64,000 nucleotides of DNA from an uncultured Paracoccaceae bacterium (lineage in GTDB: Bacteria; Pseudomonadota; Alphaproteobacteria; Rhodobacterales; Rhodobacteraceae): contig CANMDE010000007.1 of assembly GCA_947496535.1 (NCBI GenBank), positions 1 through 64,000 of the forward strand. Reading direction: 5' to 3'. The position numbers and the translations under genes were made by a program. Every line of letters starts with the position of its first letter. Position 1 is the first letter of the stretch. Positions 24,274 to 34,240 of the stretch are shown here, in pieces. Below the pieces are notes generated by a model. The model was not told the origin of the DNA and did no database searches. It was given only the letters and a program-made list of their open reading frames with translations.

Positions 24274-24508
24274 AACCATTAGCCGTGAAAGTGATTTAGG
24301 ACAGCTTGAAGCGATCATCGCCAAACCGGCCGTCCGTGCATCATGCAGCATTGGTCAAAGTGGGCTCTTTCGAGACCTTCGCTGCGGTCCTCATGAAGCA
24401 CAGCTTTGCCGGTCTTCTCACTTTCGGGTCAATGTCCTGACGTAACTGCCAAAGTCATCCGGCGTCCGACACATCGGCGCTGAGCTTCTGAAAGTGTTTA
24501 CGTGGCCG

Positions 24509-25303
24509 CTAAGCTAGATTTTCCGGCTGTGGCATACCCAAAACGTGGAAGCCGCCATCAACCCGGATGATCTCTCCCGTTGTGCAGGCGCCTGCGTCAG
24601 ACGCCAGATAGACTGCTGTGCCGCCCACGGCCTCTAGCGTCGCGTTGCTTCGCGTTGGCGCGTTTGCTTCGGTGTACCGGAAGGTCTTGCGCGCCCCGCC
24701 GATTGCCGCACCGGCAAGTGTCTTCATCGGGCCGGGGCTTATGGCGTTCACGCGGACACCCTGTGGGCCCAGATCGTTGGCCAGATACCGGACCGCCGAT
24801 TCTAGGGCGGCTTTGGCCACACCCATGACGTTGTAGAAAGGCGTCACCTGATTGCTGCCTTGATAGGTGAGCGTCAGGATCGTGCCGCCTTCTTCTGGCA
24901 TCAGCTCTGCCGCCCGCCGGGCAACATCGATGAGCGAGTAGCACGAAATTGACAGCGAGTTCTTGAAGTTTTCGCGGCTGGTGTTGATGAACCGCCCTGT
25001 TAGTTCCGTCTTGTCCGAATAGGCGATGGCATGCACCACGAAATCGAGCGTGCCCCAGCGGTCTTTCAGAGTGGCAAAGGCATTATCCATGCTGGCGTCA
25101 TCTGTGACGTCCACGTCAACGGTGATGTCCGAACCGATGGAGGCCGCCAACGGCTCCAACCGCTTGCCAAACGCCTCGCCCTGATAGGTGAATGCCAGCT
25201 CTGCACCCGCCTCGTGCATGGCTTTTGCGATCCCCCATGCGATGGAACGGTCATTGGCCACGCCCATAATCAGGCCGCGTTTGCCTTGCATTGAAATTGT
25301 CAT
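24509..25303 (-). CDS. fabI: Enoyl-[acyl-carrier-protein] reductase (NADH)
   Basis: 264 residues of the short-chain dehydrogenase fold. The divergent FabI cofactor motif GLIMGVANDRSIAWGIAKAM is at about residues 10-29. The catalytic Tyr-x6-Lys is in FYNVMGVAKAALES, and ISPGPMKTLAGAAIGGARK is the substrate-binding loop. It performs the last reduction of each fatty-acid elongation cycle and is the triclosan/isoniazid-type target. ATG 25303 fits, since fabB ends at 25308, leaving a four-base gap. It is the last gene of fabA-fabB-fabI on the minus strand. Confidence 0.95.
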   Translation of the reverse strand: MTISMQGKRGLIMGVANDRSIAWGIAKAMHEAGAELAFTYQGEAFGKRLEPLAASIGSDITVDVDVTDDASMDNAFATLKDRWGTLDFVVHAIAYSDKTELTGRFINTSRENFKNSLSISCYSLIDVARRAAELMPEEGGTILTLTYQGSNQVTPFYNVMGVAKAALESAVRYLANDLGPQGVRVNAISPGPMKTLAGAAIGGARKTFRYTEANAPTRSNATLEAVGGTAVYLASDAGACTTGEIIRVDGGFHVLGMPQPENLA

Positions 25304-25307
25304 GTTA

Positions 25308-26537
25308 TCAGCCTTGGAATTTGGACAAGAGCATTGATCCGTTGGTCCCACCGAACCCGAAAGAGTTGGTCATGACCGTATCAAGCCCCGCATTGTCTAC
25401 GCGGTCTGTCGCAATCTCGGCAGGGTCCAATGCGGGATCAAGCGTTTCGACATTGATTGACGGCGCGATGAAATCGTTCTCCAACATCAGCAAGCAGTAG
25501 ATCGCCTCTTGTGCGCCTGTCGCCCCTTGGGAGTGGCCCGTCATCGATTTGGTGGAACTGATGGGCGGTGTGGACCCTTGGCCAAAGACACGGCGCACCG
25601 CCTCAACCTCGCCCACATCACCAACGGGGGTCGATGTGCCGTGGGCGTTGATGTAGCTGACCTTGCGCCCCTCGGGCAGTGTTTCCAGTGCAAGCCGCAT
25701 GGCCCGCTCGCCGCCCTCGCCAGAAGGTGCTACCATGTCATGCCCATCCGATGTCGCGGCGTAGCCGGTCACTTCGGCGTAAATCTTCGCCCCGCGAGCT
25801 TGTGCGTGTTCGAGACTTTCCAGCACGACAATACCGCCGCCGCCAGCGATGACAAAGCCATCGCGGTCCGCGTCGAACGCCCGGGATGCCTTTTCGGGCG
25901 TGTCGTTATATTTTGACGACATTGCGCCCATTGCATCGAAAAGGCAGGACAGTGTCCAATCCAGCTCTTCCCCGCCGCCTGCAAACATCACGTCCTGTTT
26001 GCCCAGCATGATCTGTTCTGCCGCGTTGCCGATGCAATGCAGACTGGTCGAACAGGCCGACGTGATCGAGTAGTTGATCCCCTTGATCTTGAAGGCCGTG
26101 GAAAGGTTGGCCGAGATGGTTGAGGACATGCATTTTGGCACCGCAAACGGGCCAATGCGCTTGGTCGCACCTGTTTCACGCACCACGTTGTGTGCGACCA
26201 ACATGGCCGAGGTCGATGGGCCACCTGATCCGGCGACCAAACCGGTGCGCGGGTTTGAAATGACGGCATCATCCAGCCCCGCATCGGCAATAGCCTGCTG
26301 CATGGCAATATGGGCGTAGGCTGCCCCCGGACCCATGAAACGCAGTGTGCGCTTGTCCACATGCGCGGCCACGTCGATGTTGAGCGTGCCTGCAATCTGG
26401 CTGCGGAACCCGTGTTCGACCATCTCGGGTGAGGATTCGATACCAGATTGCCCCGCTTTGAGCGCGGTGGTGACTTCTGATGCATTGTTCCCAATGGGTG
26501 AGACGATACCAAGACCGGTGACGACAACGCGGCGCAT
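25308..26537 (-). CDS. fabB: 3-oxoacyl-[acyl-carrier-protein] synthase I
   Basis: 409 residues. The condensing-enzyme triad is visible: Cys in [20 protein letters not shown] (about residue 164), His in [15 protein letters not shown] and His in [17 protein letters not shown]. The N-terminus [20 protein letters not shown] is typical of KAS I/II, and the FabB-like length plus adjacency to fabA and fabI indicate KAS I, needed for elongation of unsaturated chains. AAGGAG lies eight bases before ATG. Confidence 0.95.
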   Translation of the reverse strand: MRRVVVTGLGIVSPIGNNASEVTTALKAGQSGIESSPEMVEHGFRSQIAGTLNIDVAAHVDKRTLRFMGPGAAYAHIAMQQAIADAGLDDAVISNPRTGLVAGSGGPSTSAMLVAHNVVRETGATKRIGPFAVPKCMSSTISANLSTAFKIKGINYSITSACSTSLHCIGNAAEQIMLGKQDVMFAGGGEELDWTLSCLFDAMGAMSSKYNDTPEKASRAFDADRDGFVIAGGGGIVVLESLEHAQARGAKIYAEVTGYAATSDGHDMVAPSGEGGERAMRLALETLPEGRKVSYINAHGTSTPVGDVGEVEAVRRVFGQGSTPPISSTKSMTGHSQGATGAQEAIYCLLMLENDFIAPSINVETLDPALDPAEIATDRVDNAGLDTVMTNSFGFGGTNGSMLLSKFQG

Positions 26538-26561
26538 GGGCGCACTCCTTACTTTAATTCA

Positions 26562-27071
26562 TTAGCTCTCCGAGAGCGCAACTTTCATATCTTTGACCTG
26601 ATAGATGACATCACCGTCGGCTTCGACCCGGCCGTCAGCCACACCCATCGTCAGGCGACGTGTTTGCACCGCCTTTGTAAAATCAATGTGATAAGTCAGC
26701 ATCTTACGATCGGGGCGGACCATACCGGTCAATTTGACCTCGCCCACACCCAGCGCATAACCGCGCCCCTGCCAGCCGCGCCAACCCAGATTGAAACCGG
26801 TCAGCTGCCAAAGACCATCAAGACCCAGACAGCCCGGCATGATCGGGTTTCCCGGGAAATGACACTCAAAGAACCACAGGTCCGGTGTGATATCGAACTC
26901 TGCGACAACATGCCCCTTTCCATGCGCGCCACCATCGCCAGAGATGTCGGTAATCCGATCCATCATTAGCATCGGAGGAGCGGGGAGTTGGGCATTGCCG
27001 GGCCCAAAAAGCTCGCCTCGGGAGCATCTTAGCAGATCGTCTTTGTCAAAACTGCTTGGATATTCGGCCAT
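26562..27071 (-). CDS. fabA: 3-hydroxydecanoyl-[acyl-carrier-protein] dehydratase/isomerase
   Basis: 169 residues, standard for FabA. The hot-dog fold catalytic segment reads [20 protein letters not shown] (His at about 70 and Asp at about 84), followed by [20 protein letters not shown]. It dehydrates 3-hydroxyacyl-ACP and isomerises trans-2- to cis-3-decenoyl-ACP, the branch point to unsaturated fatty acids. It is the first gene of fabABI and divergent from irr across about 150 bp, so it shares a regulatory interval with an iron regulator. Confidence 0.96.
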   Translation of the reverse strand: MAEYPSSFDKDDLLRCSRGELFGPGNAQLPAPPMLMMDRITDISGDGGAHGKGHVVAEFDITPDLWFFECHFPGNPIMPGCLGLDGLWQLTGFNLGWRGWQGRGYALGVGEVKLTGMVRPDRKMLTYHIDFTKAVQTRRLTMGVADGRVEADGDVIYQVKDMKVALSES

Positions 27072-27221
27072 ATTGCTGGTCTCAATTTGTTATCTACTGC
27101 GTCCCATGACCTCTATCACCCCGACCTTCGAAAGGGCAAGTCTAGGGCTAGTCGGTTGTTTTTGTTTGATCTGGGGGGTGCACATCCCATATTAAGGGTA
27201 ACAACGATATGGCAGGCAAAC

Positions 27222-27641
27222 ATGACGATGATGGCACAAACAGAACGCGGGGCAACGTGGCTTGCAGGGGCGGGCCTGCGTCCCACACGGCAGCGCATGT
27301 CCCTTGCGACCTTGCTGGTCGGTGACGGTCAGGATCGTCATGTCACAGCGGAAAGCCTGTTTGAGGCGGCTTCCAGCGCCGGTGAAAAGGTCTCTTTAGC
27401 CACTGTTTACAACACGCTACGCGCATTTTGCGAAGCTGGGTTGATGCGCGAGATTACCGTCGACGGGTCCAAAAGCTATTTTGATACCAATATGACGGAT
27501 CACCCCCATTTTTACTGGGAAGACACCGCCAGCCTGAGCGACGCACCCGCCGAAGAGTTGCAGATCAGCCGCTTGCCAGATGTCCCCGAAGGCGCAGAGA
27601 TCGCATCCGTTGATGTCGTGATCCGGCTGCGTCGCACATAA
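27222..27641 (+). CDS. irr: Fur-family iron response regulator Irr
   Basis: 139 residues. The N-terminal winged helix reads LRPTRQRMSLATLLVGDGQD, TAESLFEAASSAGEKVSLAT and VYNTLRAFCEAGLMREITVD. The dimerisation part contains SYFDTNMTDHPHFYWEDT, where Irr replaces the Fur metal site; a rhizobial three-His heme motif is not present. Alphaproteobacterial Irr senses heme status and represses or activates iron genes under iron limitation. GCAGG five bases before ATG 27222 supports this start; a longer frame upstream is not needed. The divergent position next to fabABI is a conserved alphaproteobacterial arrangement, used here to support the Irr call over Fur or Zur. Confidence 0.88.
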   Translation: MTMMAQTERGATWLAGAGLRPTRQRMSLATLLVGDGQDRHVTAESLFEAASSAGEKVSLATVYNTLRAFCEAGLMREITVDGSKSYFDTNMTDHPHFYWEDTASLSDAPAEELQISRLPDVPEGAEIASVDVVIRLRRT

Positions 27642-27735
27642 ACCTCACCCCACCGACGTCTGGTTTTGCTTACCTTGCGCCGATCCGCGCATCCCCGCAT
27701 GATTTGGCAAATGGTGTCGCATCCGGGGTGTTGTC

Positions 27736-28455
27736 ATGGCTGCAGCGAAGAAAAGCGCGGAAATGGTGCAATCCTATCACCGGGTCCGTTCAGCTTTGGG
27801 ACTATTGGGGATGGCCTTACCAGTGGTCCTGATTGTCGGTGGTTTGCGTGATTTTCAACGGATCGAGCCGTCGATCAGTGATTTTTACCACACAACCTAC
27901 CGTGACATTTTTGTCGGGACGCTGTTTGCGATTGGCGTTTTTCTTTTAACCTATCGTGGCCACCCACGCAGTCAGGACGGTTCTGACTGGGTCAGCGACG
28001 ATTGGCTGGGCACGACCGCCGGTACCGCGGCTTTCGGTGTAGCGCTTTTCCCCAATGAAAGCCCGACACAGCAGATTGCAACGATGACGCAAAGCGTTGT
28101 GGGGATAGGCGTCAGCCCGGTGTTTCACTACGTCTCTGCATTGGTGTTTTTCACTTGTCTGGCAGGATTTTGCCTTTCGAAGTTCGTGCGAACAGATACC
28201 GTAGGTCGCCGCCCGATCTATCGGTTTTGCGGGTATGTGATTGTCCTGATGCTGATTGGCATCGCTGCGGCATCTTGTGCAAAGATCAGCGGGGCGGAAC
28301 CTTACTACAGCTTTGTCGTCCAGAATAATCTGGTTTTCTGGTTTGAGGCGGTGGGCATCTGGGCCTTTGGCCTGTCTTGGCTGGTCAAAGGCAAGGCTGA
28401 TTTGAAAATCGCTGCCAAGGTTGGTTTCTTGCTTGAGGACGAGACCGGGGCTTAG
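27736..28455 (+). CDS. Uncharacterised integral membrane protein
   Basis: 239 residues with about six hydrophobic segments: LGLLGMALPVVLIVGGL, IFVGTLFAIGVFLLTY, TAGTAAFGVALFP, FHYVSALVFFTCLAGFCLS, FCGYVIVLMLIGIAAASC and LVFWFEAVGIWAFGLSWLV. A conserved-looking ISDFYHTTYRDIFVG motif lies near residue 55, and similar sequences occur in many bacterial membrane proteins without a known function. No cofactor or catalytic motif is seen. It is 95 bp after irr on the same strand and might be co-transcribed, but nothing links it to iron. Confidence 0.75.
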   Translation: MAAAKKSAEMVQSYHRVRSALGLLGMALPVVLIVGGLRDFQRIEPSISDFYHTTYRDIFVGTLFAIGVFLLTYRGHPRSQDGSDWVSDDWLGTTAGTAAFGVALFPNESPTQQIATMTQSVVGIGVSPVFHYVSALVFFTCLAGFCLSKFVRTDTVGRRPIYRFCGYVIVLMLIGIAAASCAKISGAEPYYSFVVQNNLVFWFEAVGIWAFGLSWLVKGKADLKIAAKVGFLLEDETGA

Positions 28456-28502
28456 CGCGGCCGTTTACGGTGTCTTAACCATGCCAGGCGCATGTTCGGC
28501 CC

Positions 28503-29048
28503 ATGTTGGATAATGCCCCGCGTTTTGTGCCTGGACGCACGTATTTCTTTACCGTTCGCTTGCAGGATCCGATGTCGGACCTGCTGGTCAGCCGGATTAG
28601 TCTGCTGCGCGATGCGACCCGCCTTTGCATGAAACGGCGACCGTTTCGGATTGACGCTGCGGTCGTTTTGCCCAGCACCGTGCATATGATCTGGACCTTG
28701 CCGCCAGATGATGAGGCTTATGCAGCCCGGTGGCGGATGATCAAATCGACGTTTTCGCGCCATTGTCCGATGCCGAACTACGTCCCGCCAAGCCGGGCAA
28801 AGCGGGGTGAAAAGGGTATCTGGCAGCGCGGTTTCTGGGAACATGTGATCCGGGATCAGGACGATCATGATCGGCATATGCATGTGATCGCGTCGGCCCC
28901 GATCCACGCCGGATTGGTGAAGCGGGCGCGCGATTGGCCGCATTCATCCCTGTTCAGGCGTAATTTGGTTTCAGATCAATCCGCAGCTAGAACCACTGAC
29001 CGGGCTCCATCAGCCCCAGATCGAGCAGTTGCTTCGACTGCCATTTAA
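28503..29048 (+). CDS. REP-associated tyrosine transposase (RAYT, IS200/IS605-like)
   Basis: 181 residues. PGRTYFFTVRLQDPMSDLLV at the N-terminus, IDAAVVLPSTVHMIWTLPPD and RWRMIKSTFSRHC, then IWQRGFWEHVIRD and WPHSSL give the classic RAYT order. RAYTs are single-copy Y1 nucleases thought to spread palindromic REP sequences. In relatives the metal site is HUH (for example DHLHAIW); here the same place reads STVHMIW, so the first His is Thr and only one catalytic His remains, suggesting impaired activity. The C-terminus runs 62 bp into the convergent downstream gene and its last 25 or so residues look like antisense extension, perhaps after loss of an earlier stop. Confidence 0.85.
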   Translation: MLDNAPRFVPGRTYFFTVRLQDPMSDLLVSRISLLRDATRLCMKRRPFRIDAAVVLPSTVHMIWTLPPDDEAYAARWRMIKSTFSRHCPMPNYVPPSRAKRGEKGIWQRGFWEHVIRDQDDHDRHMHVIASAPIHAGLVKRARDWPHSSLFRRNLVSDQSAARTTDRAPSAPDRAVASTAI

Positions 29049-29838
29049 AGGGCACCGAGTTGTGCCACTGAAAATCATCAATGGCATTTCGGCTACCGGG
29101 ATTGGTTCTTAGTGCCTTGGCCGTGCGGAAAGAACACACCGTCGCCGTCATGTTATGATGCCAGGGGCAGGCATAGGTGTTGTATTCGGCGATGTTGAAG
29201 GTCCGGTTGGGCCGCATCTGCAGGCCGGGCTGCGCCCGAAACAGCGCCACCCGATCGATACGGCGCCTTGTATAGGGGATGTGTTCTTCAAACCGCCAAC
29301 GCAGCCCGCCAAAGAAATCCATCTGGCGATCCAGTGCTTCCCCGGCCTCATCCTTGCGGGCCAGTGCGTAGTAGCCTGATTTGTCCAACTGCGCATCGTC
29401 ATGCGCAACGGCATTGGGATAGGTGTGCAGGTCGCTGGCATAAAGATCGACCACATATGTCAGCACCGCGTCGCGGCGTTCTGACATGTTAAAGGCGACC
29501 ATCTCGCCCACGCTGCGGCTTTCGCAGAACGGATAGTAAAGATATTCGGCGTTGTAACCCCAATAGATCCACTGATCAGGTGTTGCCTTGATGACCGCAT
29601 TGACGATGGTGGGCAGTGCATCATCGGTTGAAACGTCATGATCTACCCGTGTCACTCCGTCGGGCAGGGTAAGGTCACTCGCGCAAAACACGATGAGAGA
29701 ACCGAACCCGATCTTCTGATGATGGGCAATGGTGCTGTCCACCTCGACCGCATCTTCCACGAGGATCAGTGCGACAGGTCCCTTCGCCAGGCTCCGCTTA
29801 CGGTCGGCGATCAGGGCAGAGATGGTAGGGTAGTGCAT
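28987..29838 (-). CDS. Glycosyltransferase-like protein (family 2-type), function unproven
   Basis: 283 residues. The N-terminus VALILVEDAVEVDSTIAHHQ then KIGFGSLIVFCASDLTLPDG followed by VIKATPDQWIYWGYNAEYLY resembles the nucleotide-sugar-binding half of glycosyltransferase 2-like proteins (PF13704), in which an aspartate-containing 'you live in the body that can be written' segment lies near W-x-Y. The middle has MSERRDAVLTYVVDLYASDL. The C-terminal part (ALFRAQPGLQMRPN through DFQWHNSVPFKWQ) contains His and Trp but no motif I know. The start at ATG 29838 is chosen; the frame stays open much further but there runs antisense to miaB. Roseobacter genomes commonly carry such proteins without assigned role. 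Confidence 0.6.
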   Translation of the reverse strand: MHYPTISALIADRKRSLAKGPVALILVEDAVEVDSTIAHHQKIGFGSLIVFCASDLTLPDGVTRVDHDVSTDDALPTIVNAVIKATPDQWIYWGYNAEYLYYPFCESRSVGEMVAFNMSERRDAVLTYVVDLYASDLHTYPNAVAHDDAQLDKSGYYALARKDEAGEALDRQMDFFGGLRWRFEEHIPYTRRRIDRVALFRAQPGLQMRPNRTFNIAEYNTYACPWHHNMTATVCSFRTAKALRTNPGSRNAIDDFQWHNSVPFKWQSKQLLDLGLMEPGQWF

Positions 29839-29955
29839 AAGCGAACCAGGTAACGAATGTGGTCTTGCAACAGTTTCGCGTTTCGCGCCGCATTGCAAGC
29901 TGTCTGCCATGTCGTTAGAACGCGCCCAGTTTCCCAATAACCCAAGGCTTTCGCC

Positions 29956-31266
29956 ATGTCCGCGCCCAAGAAGCTTTATATCAAGACTTATGGCTGTCAG
30001 ATGAACGTCTATGACAGCGAACGCATGGCAGAGGCGCTGGGCGGCAAGGGATATGTCGAAACGCAATCCCCAGATGATGCAGACATGATACTGCTCAACA
30101 CCTGCCACATCCGCGAAAAGGCGGCGGAAAAGGTGTATTCCGAATTGGGTCGCTTCAAGGGGTTGAAGGCCGAAAAGCCTGATCTGAAAATCGGCGTGGC
30201 TGGTTGCGTGGCGCAGGCCGAAGGCGAAGAAATCATGCGCCGCCAGCCGCTGGTCGACCTTGTGGTCGGCCCGCAAAGCTATCACCGCCTGCCAGCCATG
30301 GATGACGCCATCCAGACAGGGGTCAAGGCCCTCGATACCGACTTCCCCGATGATGACAAGTTCGAGACGCTCAAGAAACGGGCCAAGACGAAACGTGGGC
30401 CTACCGCTTTCCTGACGGTGCAGGAAGGCTGCGACAAGTTTTGCGCCTTCTGCGTGGTGCCATACACGCGCGGGGCAGAGGTATCGCGCCCCGCTGATCG
30501 TGTGCTGTGCGAGGCGCAGGAATTGGTCGAACAGGGTGTGCGTGAAATCACCCTGCTGGGTCAGAACGTCAACGCTTATCACGGCCATCCAGAAGGGCTT
30601 GCCGGTTTGATCTGGCAGTTGGACAAGATTGATGGGCTGGAAAGGATCAGGTTCACGACATCCCATCCCAACGACATGGACGATGCCCTGATCGATGCGC
30701 ATGGCACGTGCGAAAAGCTGATGCCTTATCTGCATCTGCCCGTCCAATCAGGATCAGATCGCATTCTGAAGGCGATGAACAGGAAACACACAGCGGAAAG
30801 CTATCTTCGGCTTATCGAACGCATCAGGGCCGCCCGTCCTGATCTTTTGCTGTCAGGTGACTTCATCGTCGGGTTCCCGGGTGAGACGGATCAAGACTTC
30901 GAAGATACGATGCAGTTGGTGCGCGATGTCCATTACGGGCAGGCGTATTCGTTCAAATACTCGACCCGTCCCGGTACACCCGCTGCCGAAAAGCCGCAGC
31001 TTCCCGAAGAGGTGATGAATGAACGGCTGCAGAAATTGCAGGCTTTGCTGAAGACGCAGCAGCAGACAACACAGGCCTCCATGGTGGGACGCGAGGTGAA
31101 CGTTCTGTTTGAAAAACCGGGACGGGAGGATGGCCAGATGATCGGCAAATCCGAGTATCTGCACGCGGTCTATGCTGAGGCCCCGACGGATGTGGTGGGT
31201 CAGGTCCGACGGGTAAAGGTGGTGCAAGACAGCCCCAACTCGCTCAAGGGCGAGCTGCTGGGCTGA
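29956..31266 (+). CDS. miaB: tRNA-2-methylthio-N6-dimethylallyladenosine synthase MiaB
   Basis: 436 residues in the three-domain methylthiotransferase order. The N-terminal UPF0004 domain has cysteines in [16 protein letters not shown] and GVAGCVAQ that bind the auxiliary [4Fe-4S] cluster. The radical SAM core has C-x3-C-x2-C in [17 protein letters not shown] (about residues 157-173), and a C-terminal TRAM domain follows. It adds the 2-methylthio group to i6A37 of tRNAs reading UNN codons. Start ATG 29956 precedes the conserved [13 protein letters not shown]. It is the first gene of a plus-strand stretch; the neighbours are convergent or divergent, so it is probably monocistronic. Confidence 0.95.
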   Translation: MSAPKKLYIKTYGCQMNVYDSERMAEALGGKGYVETQSPDDADMILLNTCHIREKAAEKVYSELGRFKGLKAEKPDLKIGVAGCVAQAEGEEIMRRQPLVDLVVGPQSYHRLPAMDDAIQTGVKALDTDFPDDDKFETLKKRAKTKRGPTAFLTVQEGCDKFCAFCVVPYTRGAEVSRPADRVLCEAQELVEQGVREITLLGQNVNAYHGHPEGLAGLIWQLDKIDGLERIRFTTSHPNDMDDALIDAHGTCEKLMPYLHLPVQSGSDRILKAMNRKHTAESYLRLIERIRAARPDLLLSGDFIVGFPGETDQDFEDTMQLVRDVHYGQAYSFKYSTRPGTPAAEKPQLPEEVMNERLQKLQALLKTQQQTTQASMVGREVNVLFEKPGREDGQMIGKSEYLHAVYAEAPTDVVGQVRRVKVVQDSPNSLKGELLG

Positions 31267-31300
31267 CCGGAGCTCCGGCGCAACCCGGCTTTTGGCAGAT

Positions 31301-33322
31301 TTACAGCGACAAACTCATACGCAGGAACGCATACCCAAGCGCCTGCTCGCGGGCGATGGCGGTCGTCCGTCCACCGCCGCCATGACCACCGGTGCGGCTG
31401 TGGAAATAGGTAGGCTGGCCTGCCTCCCGCAAGGCAGCTGCGAAACGGCGCGAATGCGACGGGTCTACGCGGTCATCACTGTCATTGGTATCAATCAGGG
31501 CAAAGGGATAGGGGCGGTCGGCATGCGGGACGACATTGTGCATTGGTGAGTAATCTTGCAGCCATTTGCGGGCCTCTGGGTCGTCAGGGTCGCCATATTC
31601 ATCAATCCATGCCGGACCGGCGGTGAAAAGATGAAAGCGCAGCATATCGTGGACGCCAACACTGGCCCACACCGCGCCAAAGCGTTCGGGATAACGGGTC
31701 AGCATCACACCACAAAGCAGCCCGCCATTACTGCCGCCGTTGCAGGCGATACGTTCAGGGCGAGAATAACCGCGTTTGACAAGATCAGCCGCGACTGCTG
31801 CGAAATCTTCAAACGCGCGCGGACGATGTTCAGCTTTGCCCGCCAAGTGCCAGGCTTTGCCAAACTCGCCACCGCCCCGGATATAGGCCTGCACATATGC
31901 GCCGCCGCGTGTCAGCCAGACAGGACCGCGGAGGCGTAGATATGTTGGTGTTTTACTGATGTTGAAACCACCATAACCGTATTGCAGAACAGGCAGATTG
32001 CCCATTTCTGTCTCATGGTCCTTTGGTAGCACGAGGTGGTAAGGTACCTCTGTTCCGTCGTCAGAGGTGGCCATATGAAGCCGAACTTCCATACCCGTGC
32101 TATCAAAGGATTGGGTGTTGGTCAGAAGGAGAGTGAAGACAGGTTTTTCTGCGTCTGTGTCAGGATCAAAAAGCCATGTCTGCGCTGGGGTGAGAAACCC
32201 TGCAGTGCGGAGCTGGATGGGACCTATGCCCGTTCCGACCGAGTCGTGACTGCTGATTGATATGGCCTGCACTTCGATTGGCAGTTGCAGCGTGACAGGC
32301 TCAGCCTTTGGGTCGGTTAGATCGAGACGTCTGAGGTTCGGGGTGAGCGTGTCAACTTCAATCCAAAACAGATAGTCCCGACTGAACTGGACCGAATCTG
32401 ATTGGACAGAGCGCCGCGGGCCGGGTTCGAACAGGATGCGGCGATCAGTGCCGCCGACTTCACGTAATACCAATGTACCTGCCGGGTCAGATCCATCATC
32501 TGCCGCAAGGTAGGCGTAGTATCGATCATTGTGGGACGGCATTGTTCCGCGAGGTGCTTCAAGGGTGATGCGTTGCCCGTTTTTTTCTAATTGGACGACG
32601 AAATCACCAATGGTTCTCGCGCGGAGCCATCCGACACCTCGTCCGCCATTCGACAAGGGATAGGTATATGCGCCAGCAGCTATATCATCCTCACCAACGA
32701 CAAAAACGATTGGAGCTATTTTGTCGGCATCGCCACGCTTAATTTCAACAACCTCGCGCGGGCGGCCCGCGCGGGTCGCGGCCCCGGGTCGTTCTGGATC
32801 GCCGAGCAGCAGAGTATCTTTGTCAGGCCAAGCCAGTGTGTATTTTGCTGACGGCAAATCAAACCCATCCGAGACCGGTTTGCCGGTGCCGCAGTCCCAT
32901 TCCAGAAGTCGCACCTGGTCGGAACCCTGATAAGAGAGGTACATGATCACCCGATCTGGATCAGACCAAAGCGTCACCGCACCCCGCCAGTGCCAATCTT
33001 CCCCGTCCTGTTCACAAAATGCATCCAGATCGAACACCGTCTGCCAATCTGCGTCCGCGCTTAACTCGGTCCCGTCCGGTACTCGCCGCCATAACCCACG
33101 TGGATGATCCGCATCGCGGTGCCAGTTATAGATCCAATTCCCGCGCCGAACCACGCCGCCGATATTGTCCGGGTCTTCCATGATTTCGGCAATCTTGGTC
33201 ACGTCGGCATCAAAACGGGCATCGCACAAAGCGTCTTCGGTCCGGTGAACTTCTCTTTTGAGAAAGGCCGCGATGGCCTGGGCGTCGTTTTCGAGTTCAG
33301 GAAAGGCAATGTCGTCGGTCAT
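31301..33322 (-). CDS. S9 family prolyl oligopeptidase-like serine peptidase
   Basis: 673 residues. The N-terminal beta-propeller (about residues 60-400) contains GNWIYNWHRDADHPRGLWRR, typical of prolyl oligopeptidase family members. The C-terminal alpha/beta-hydrolase part has the nucleophile motif ACNGGSNGGLLCGVML (Ser at about 531), aspartate in DTNDSDDRVDPSHSRRF and histidine in SRTGGHGGGG. It cleaves short proline-containing or dibasic peptides in the cytoplasm; there is no signal peptide. The start is ATG 33322 (MTDDIAFPELEND); the longer frame to 33,424 has no family similarity. It is convergent with miaB with a 34-bp gap. Confidence 0.9.
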   Translation of the reverse strand: MTDDIAFPELENDAQAIAAFLKREVHRTEDALCDARFDADVTKIAEIMEDPDNIGGVVRRGNWIYNWHRDADHPRGLWRRVPDGTELSADADWQTVFDLDAFCEQDGEDWHWRGAVTLWSDPDRVIMYLSYQGSDQVRLLEWDCGTGKPVSDGFDLPSAKYTLAWPDKDTLLLGDPERPGAATRAGRPREVVEIKRGDADKIAPIVFVVGEDDIAAGAYTYPLSNGGRGVGWLRARTIGDFVVQLEKNGQRITLEAPRGTMPSHNDRYYAYLAADDGSDPAGTLVLREVGGTDRRILFEPGPRRSVQSDSVQFSRDYLFWIEVDTLTPNLRRLDLTDPKAEPVTLQLPIEVQAISISSHDSVGTGIGPIQLRTAGFLTPAQTWLFDPDTDAEKPVFTLLLTNTQSFDSTGMEVRLHMATSDDGTEVPYHLVLPKDHETEMGNLPVLQYGYGGFNISKTPTYLRLRGPVWLTRGGAYVQAYIRGGGEFGKAWHLAGKAEHRPRAFEDFAAVAADLVKRGYSRPERIACNGGSNGGLLCGVMLTRYPERFGAVWASVGVHDMLRFHLFTAGPAWIDEYGDPDDPEARKWLQDYSPMHNVVPHADRPYPFALIDTNDSDDRVDPSHSRRFAAALREAGQPTYFHSRTGGHGGGGRTTAIAREQALGYAFLRMSLSL

Positions 33323-33448
33323 ATGGGCAGAGTTCCTTCCGCACCAAGTTGAGGCTATCGTAAAGAACGCATTACTTGGGTGGCGGTTGCAAGCGCCACG
33401 GACGTTGTAAAGGAAAACGGCCAAATAAGGCGCATGACCTCGGAAGGG

Positions 33449-34240
33449 TTAGGCCCGATGCGTGCCATCAGCCAAAGACTTCACAAAGCCCAGCACATCA
33501 TCCACGCTCTCGCCAGCGCCGATTTTTTCGACAATGGCGGACCCGACAACGGCCCCATCCGCGATCTGTGCAATCGCTTCGGCCGCGTCCGGCGTCTTGA
33601 TCCCGAAACCAACAATGACCGGCAAATCCGTTTTTGCTTTGATCCGCGCCACTTCGGGGGCCACGTCGCCCGCCTGCGCTTCGGCTGCGCCGGTGATCCC
33701 GGTCACAGAGACGTAGTAGACAAAACCAGAAGTATTTTCGAGAACCTTGGGCAGCCGTTTATCATCGGTCGTAGGTGTCGCCAGTCGGATGAAGTTTATG
33801 TCTACGGCCTGCGCCGGGATGCAGAGTTCTTCGTCTTCCTCTGGGGGCAGATCAACGATGATCAGCCCATCGATCCCGGCGGCCTTGGCATCGGCCAGAA
33901 AAGCGTCCACGCCGCGAGAGTAGATCGGGTTGTAGTACCCCATCATCACGATGGGGGTAACATCATCCACCTTGCGCAGCTCGCGCGCATATTCCAGCGT
34001 CTTTTCGAGGTCCTGACCGGCCTCAAGTGCCCGCTGGCCAGCCAGTTGGATTGTGGTGCCGTCAGCCATTGGGTCGGTGAATGGCATCCCCAGTTCGATG
34101 ATATCGACACCAGCGCCGGGCAGGCCTTTGACGATCTGCAACCCTTTGTCATAGTCAGGATCGCCCGCCATCACATAGGCGACGAAAGCCTTTTTGCCGT
34201 CAGTGCGCAGCTGCGCGAATTTAGCGTCGATTCTGCTCAT
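33449..34240 (-). CDS. trpA: Tryptophan synthase alpha chain
   Basis: 263 residues forming a TIM barrel. [20 protein letters not shown] carries the catalytic Glu (about residue 51) and phosphate-loop partners. [13 protein letters not shown] holds the catalytic Asp, and [15 protein letters not shown] and [10 protein letters not shown] form the glycerol-phosphate-binding loops. It cleaves indole-3-glycerol phosphate to indole and glyceraldehyde 3-phosphate and passes indole to TrpB. trpB is not adjacent, as usual for Rhodobacterales where trp genes are scattered. ATG 34240 follows GGGGACGGTG. It is divergent from ychF. Confidence 0.95.
   Translation of the reverse strand: MSRIDAKFAQLRTDGKKAFVAYVMAGDPDYDKGLQIVKGLPGAGVDIIELGMPFTDPMADGTTIQLAGQRALEAGQDLEKTLEYARELRKVDDVTPIVMMGYYNPIYSRGVDAFLADAKAAGIDGLIIVDLPPEEDEELCIPAQAVDINFIRLATPTTDDKRLPKVLENTSGFVYYVSVTGITGAAEAQAGDVAPEVARIKAKTDLPVIVGFGIKTPDAAEAIAQIADGAVVGSAIVEKIGAGESVDDVLGFVKSLADGTHRA

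Noticed and set aside
24274..24508. Possible gene remnant between the AraC-type gene and fabI
   Set aside because: The sequence looks decayed, and no frame shows a protein motif or a family resemblance that could be named.
29839..30747. N-terminal extension of the minus-strand glycosyltransferase-like frame up to 30,747
   Set aside because: The extension is antisense to miaB, which has all catalytic cysteines. The family-like part starts at 29,838.
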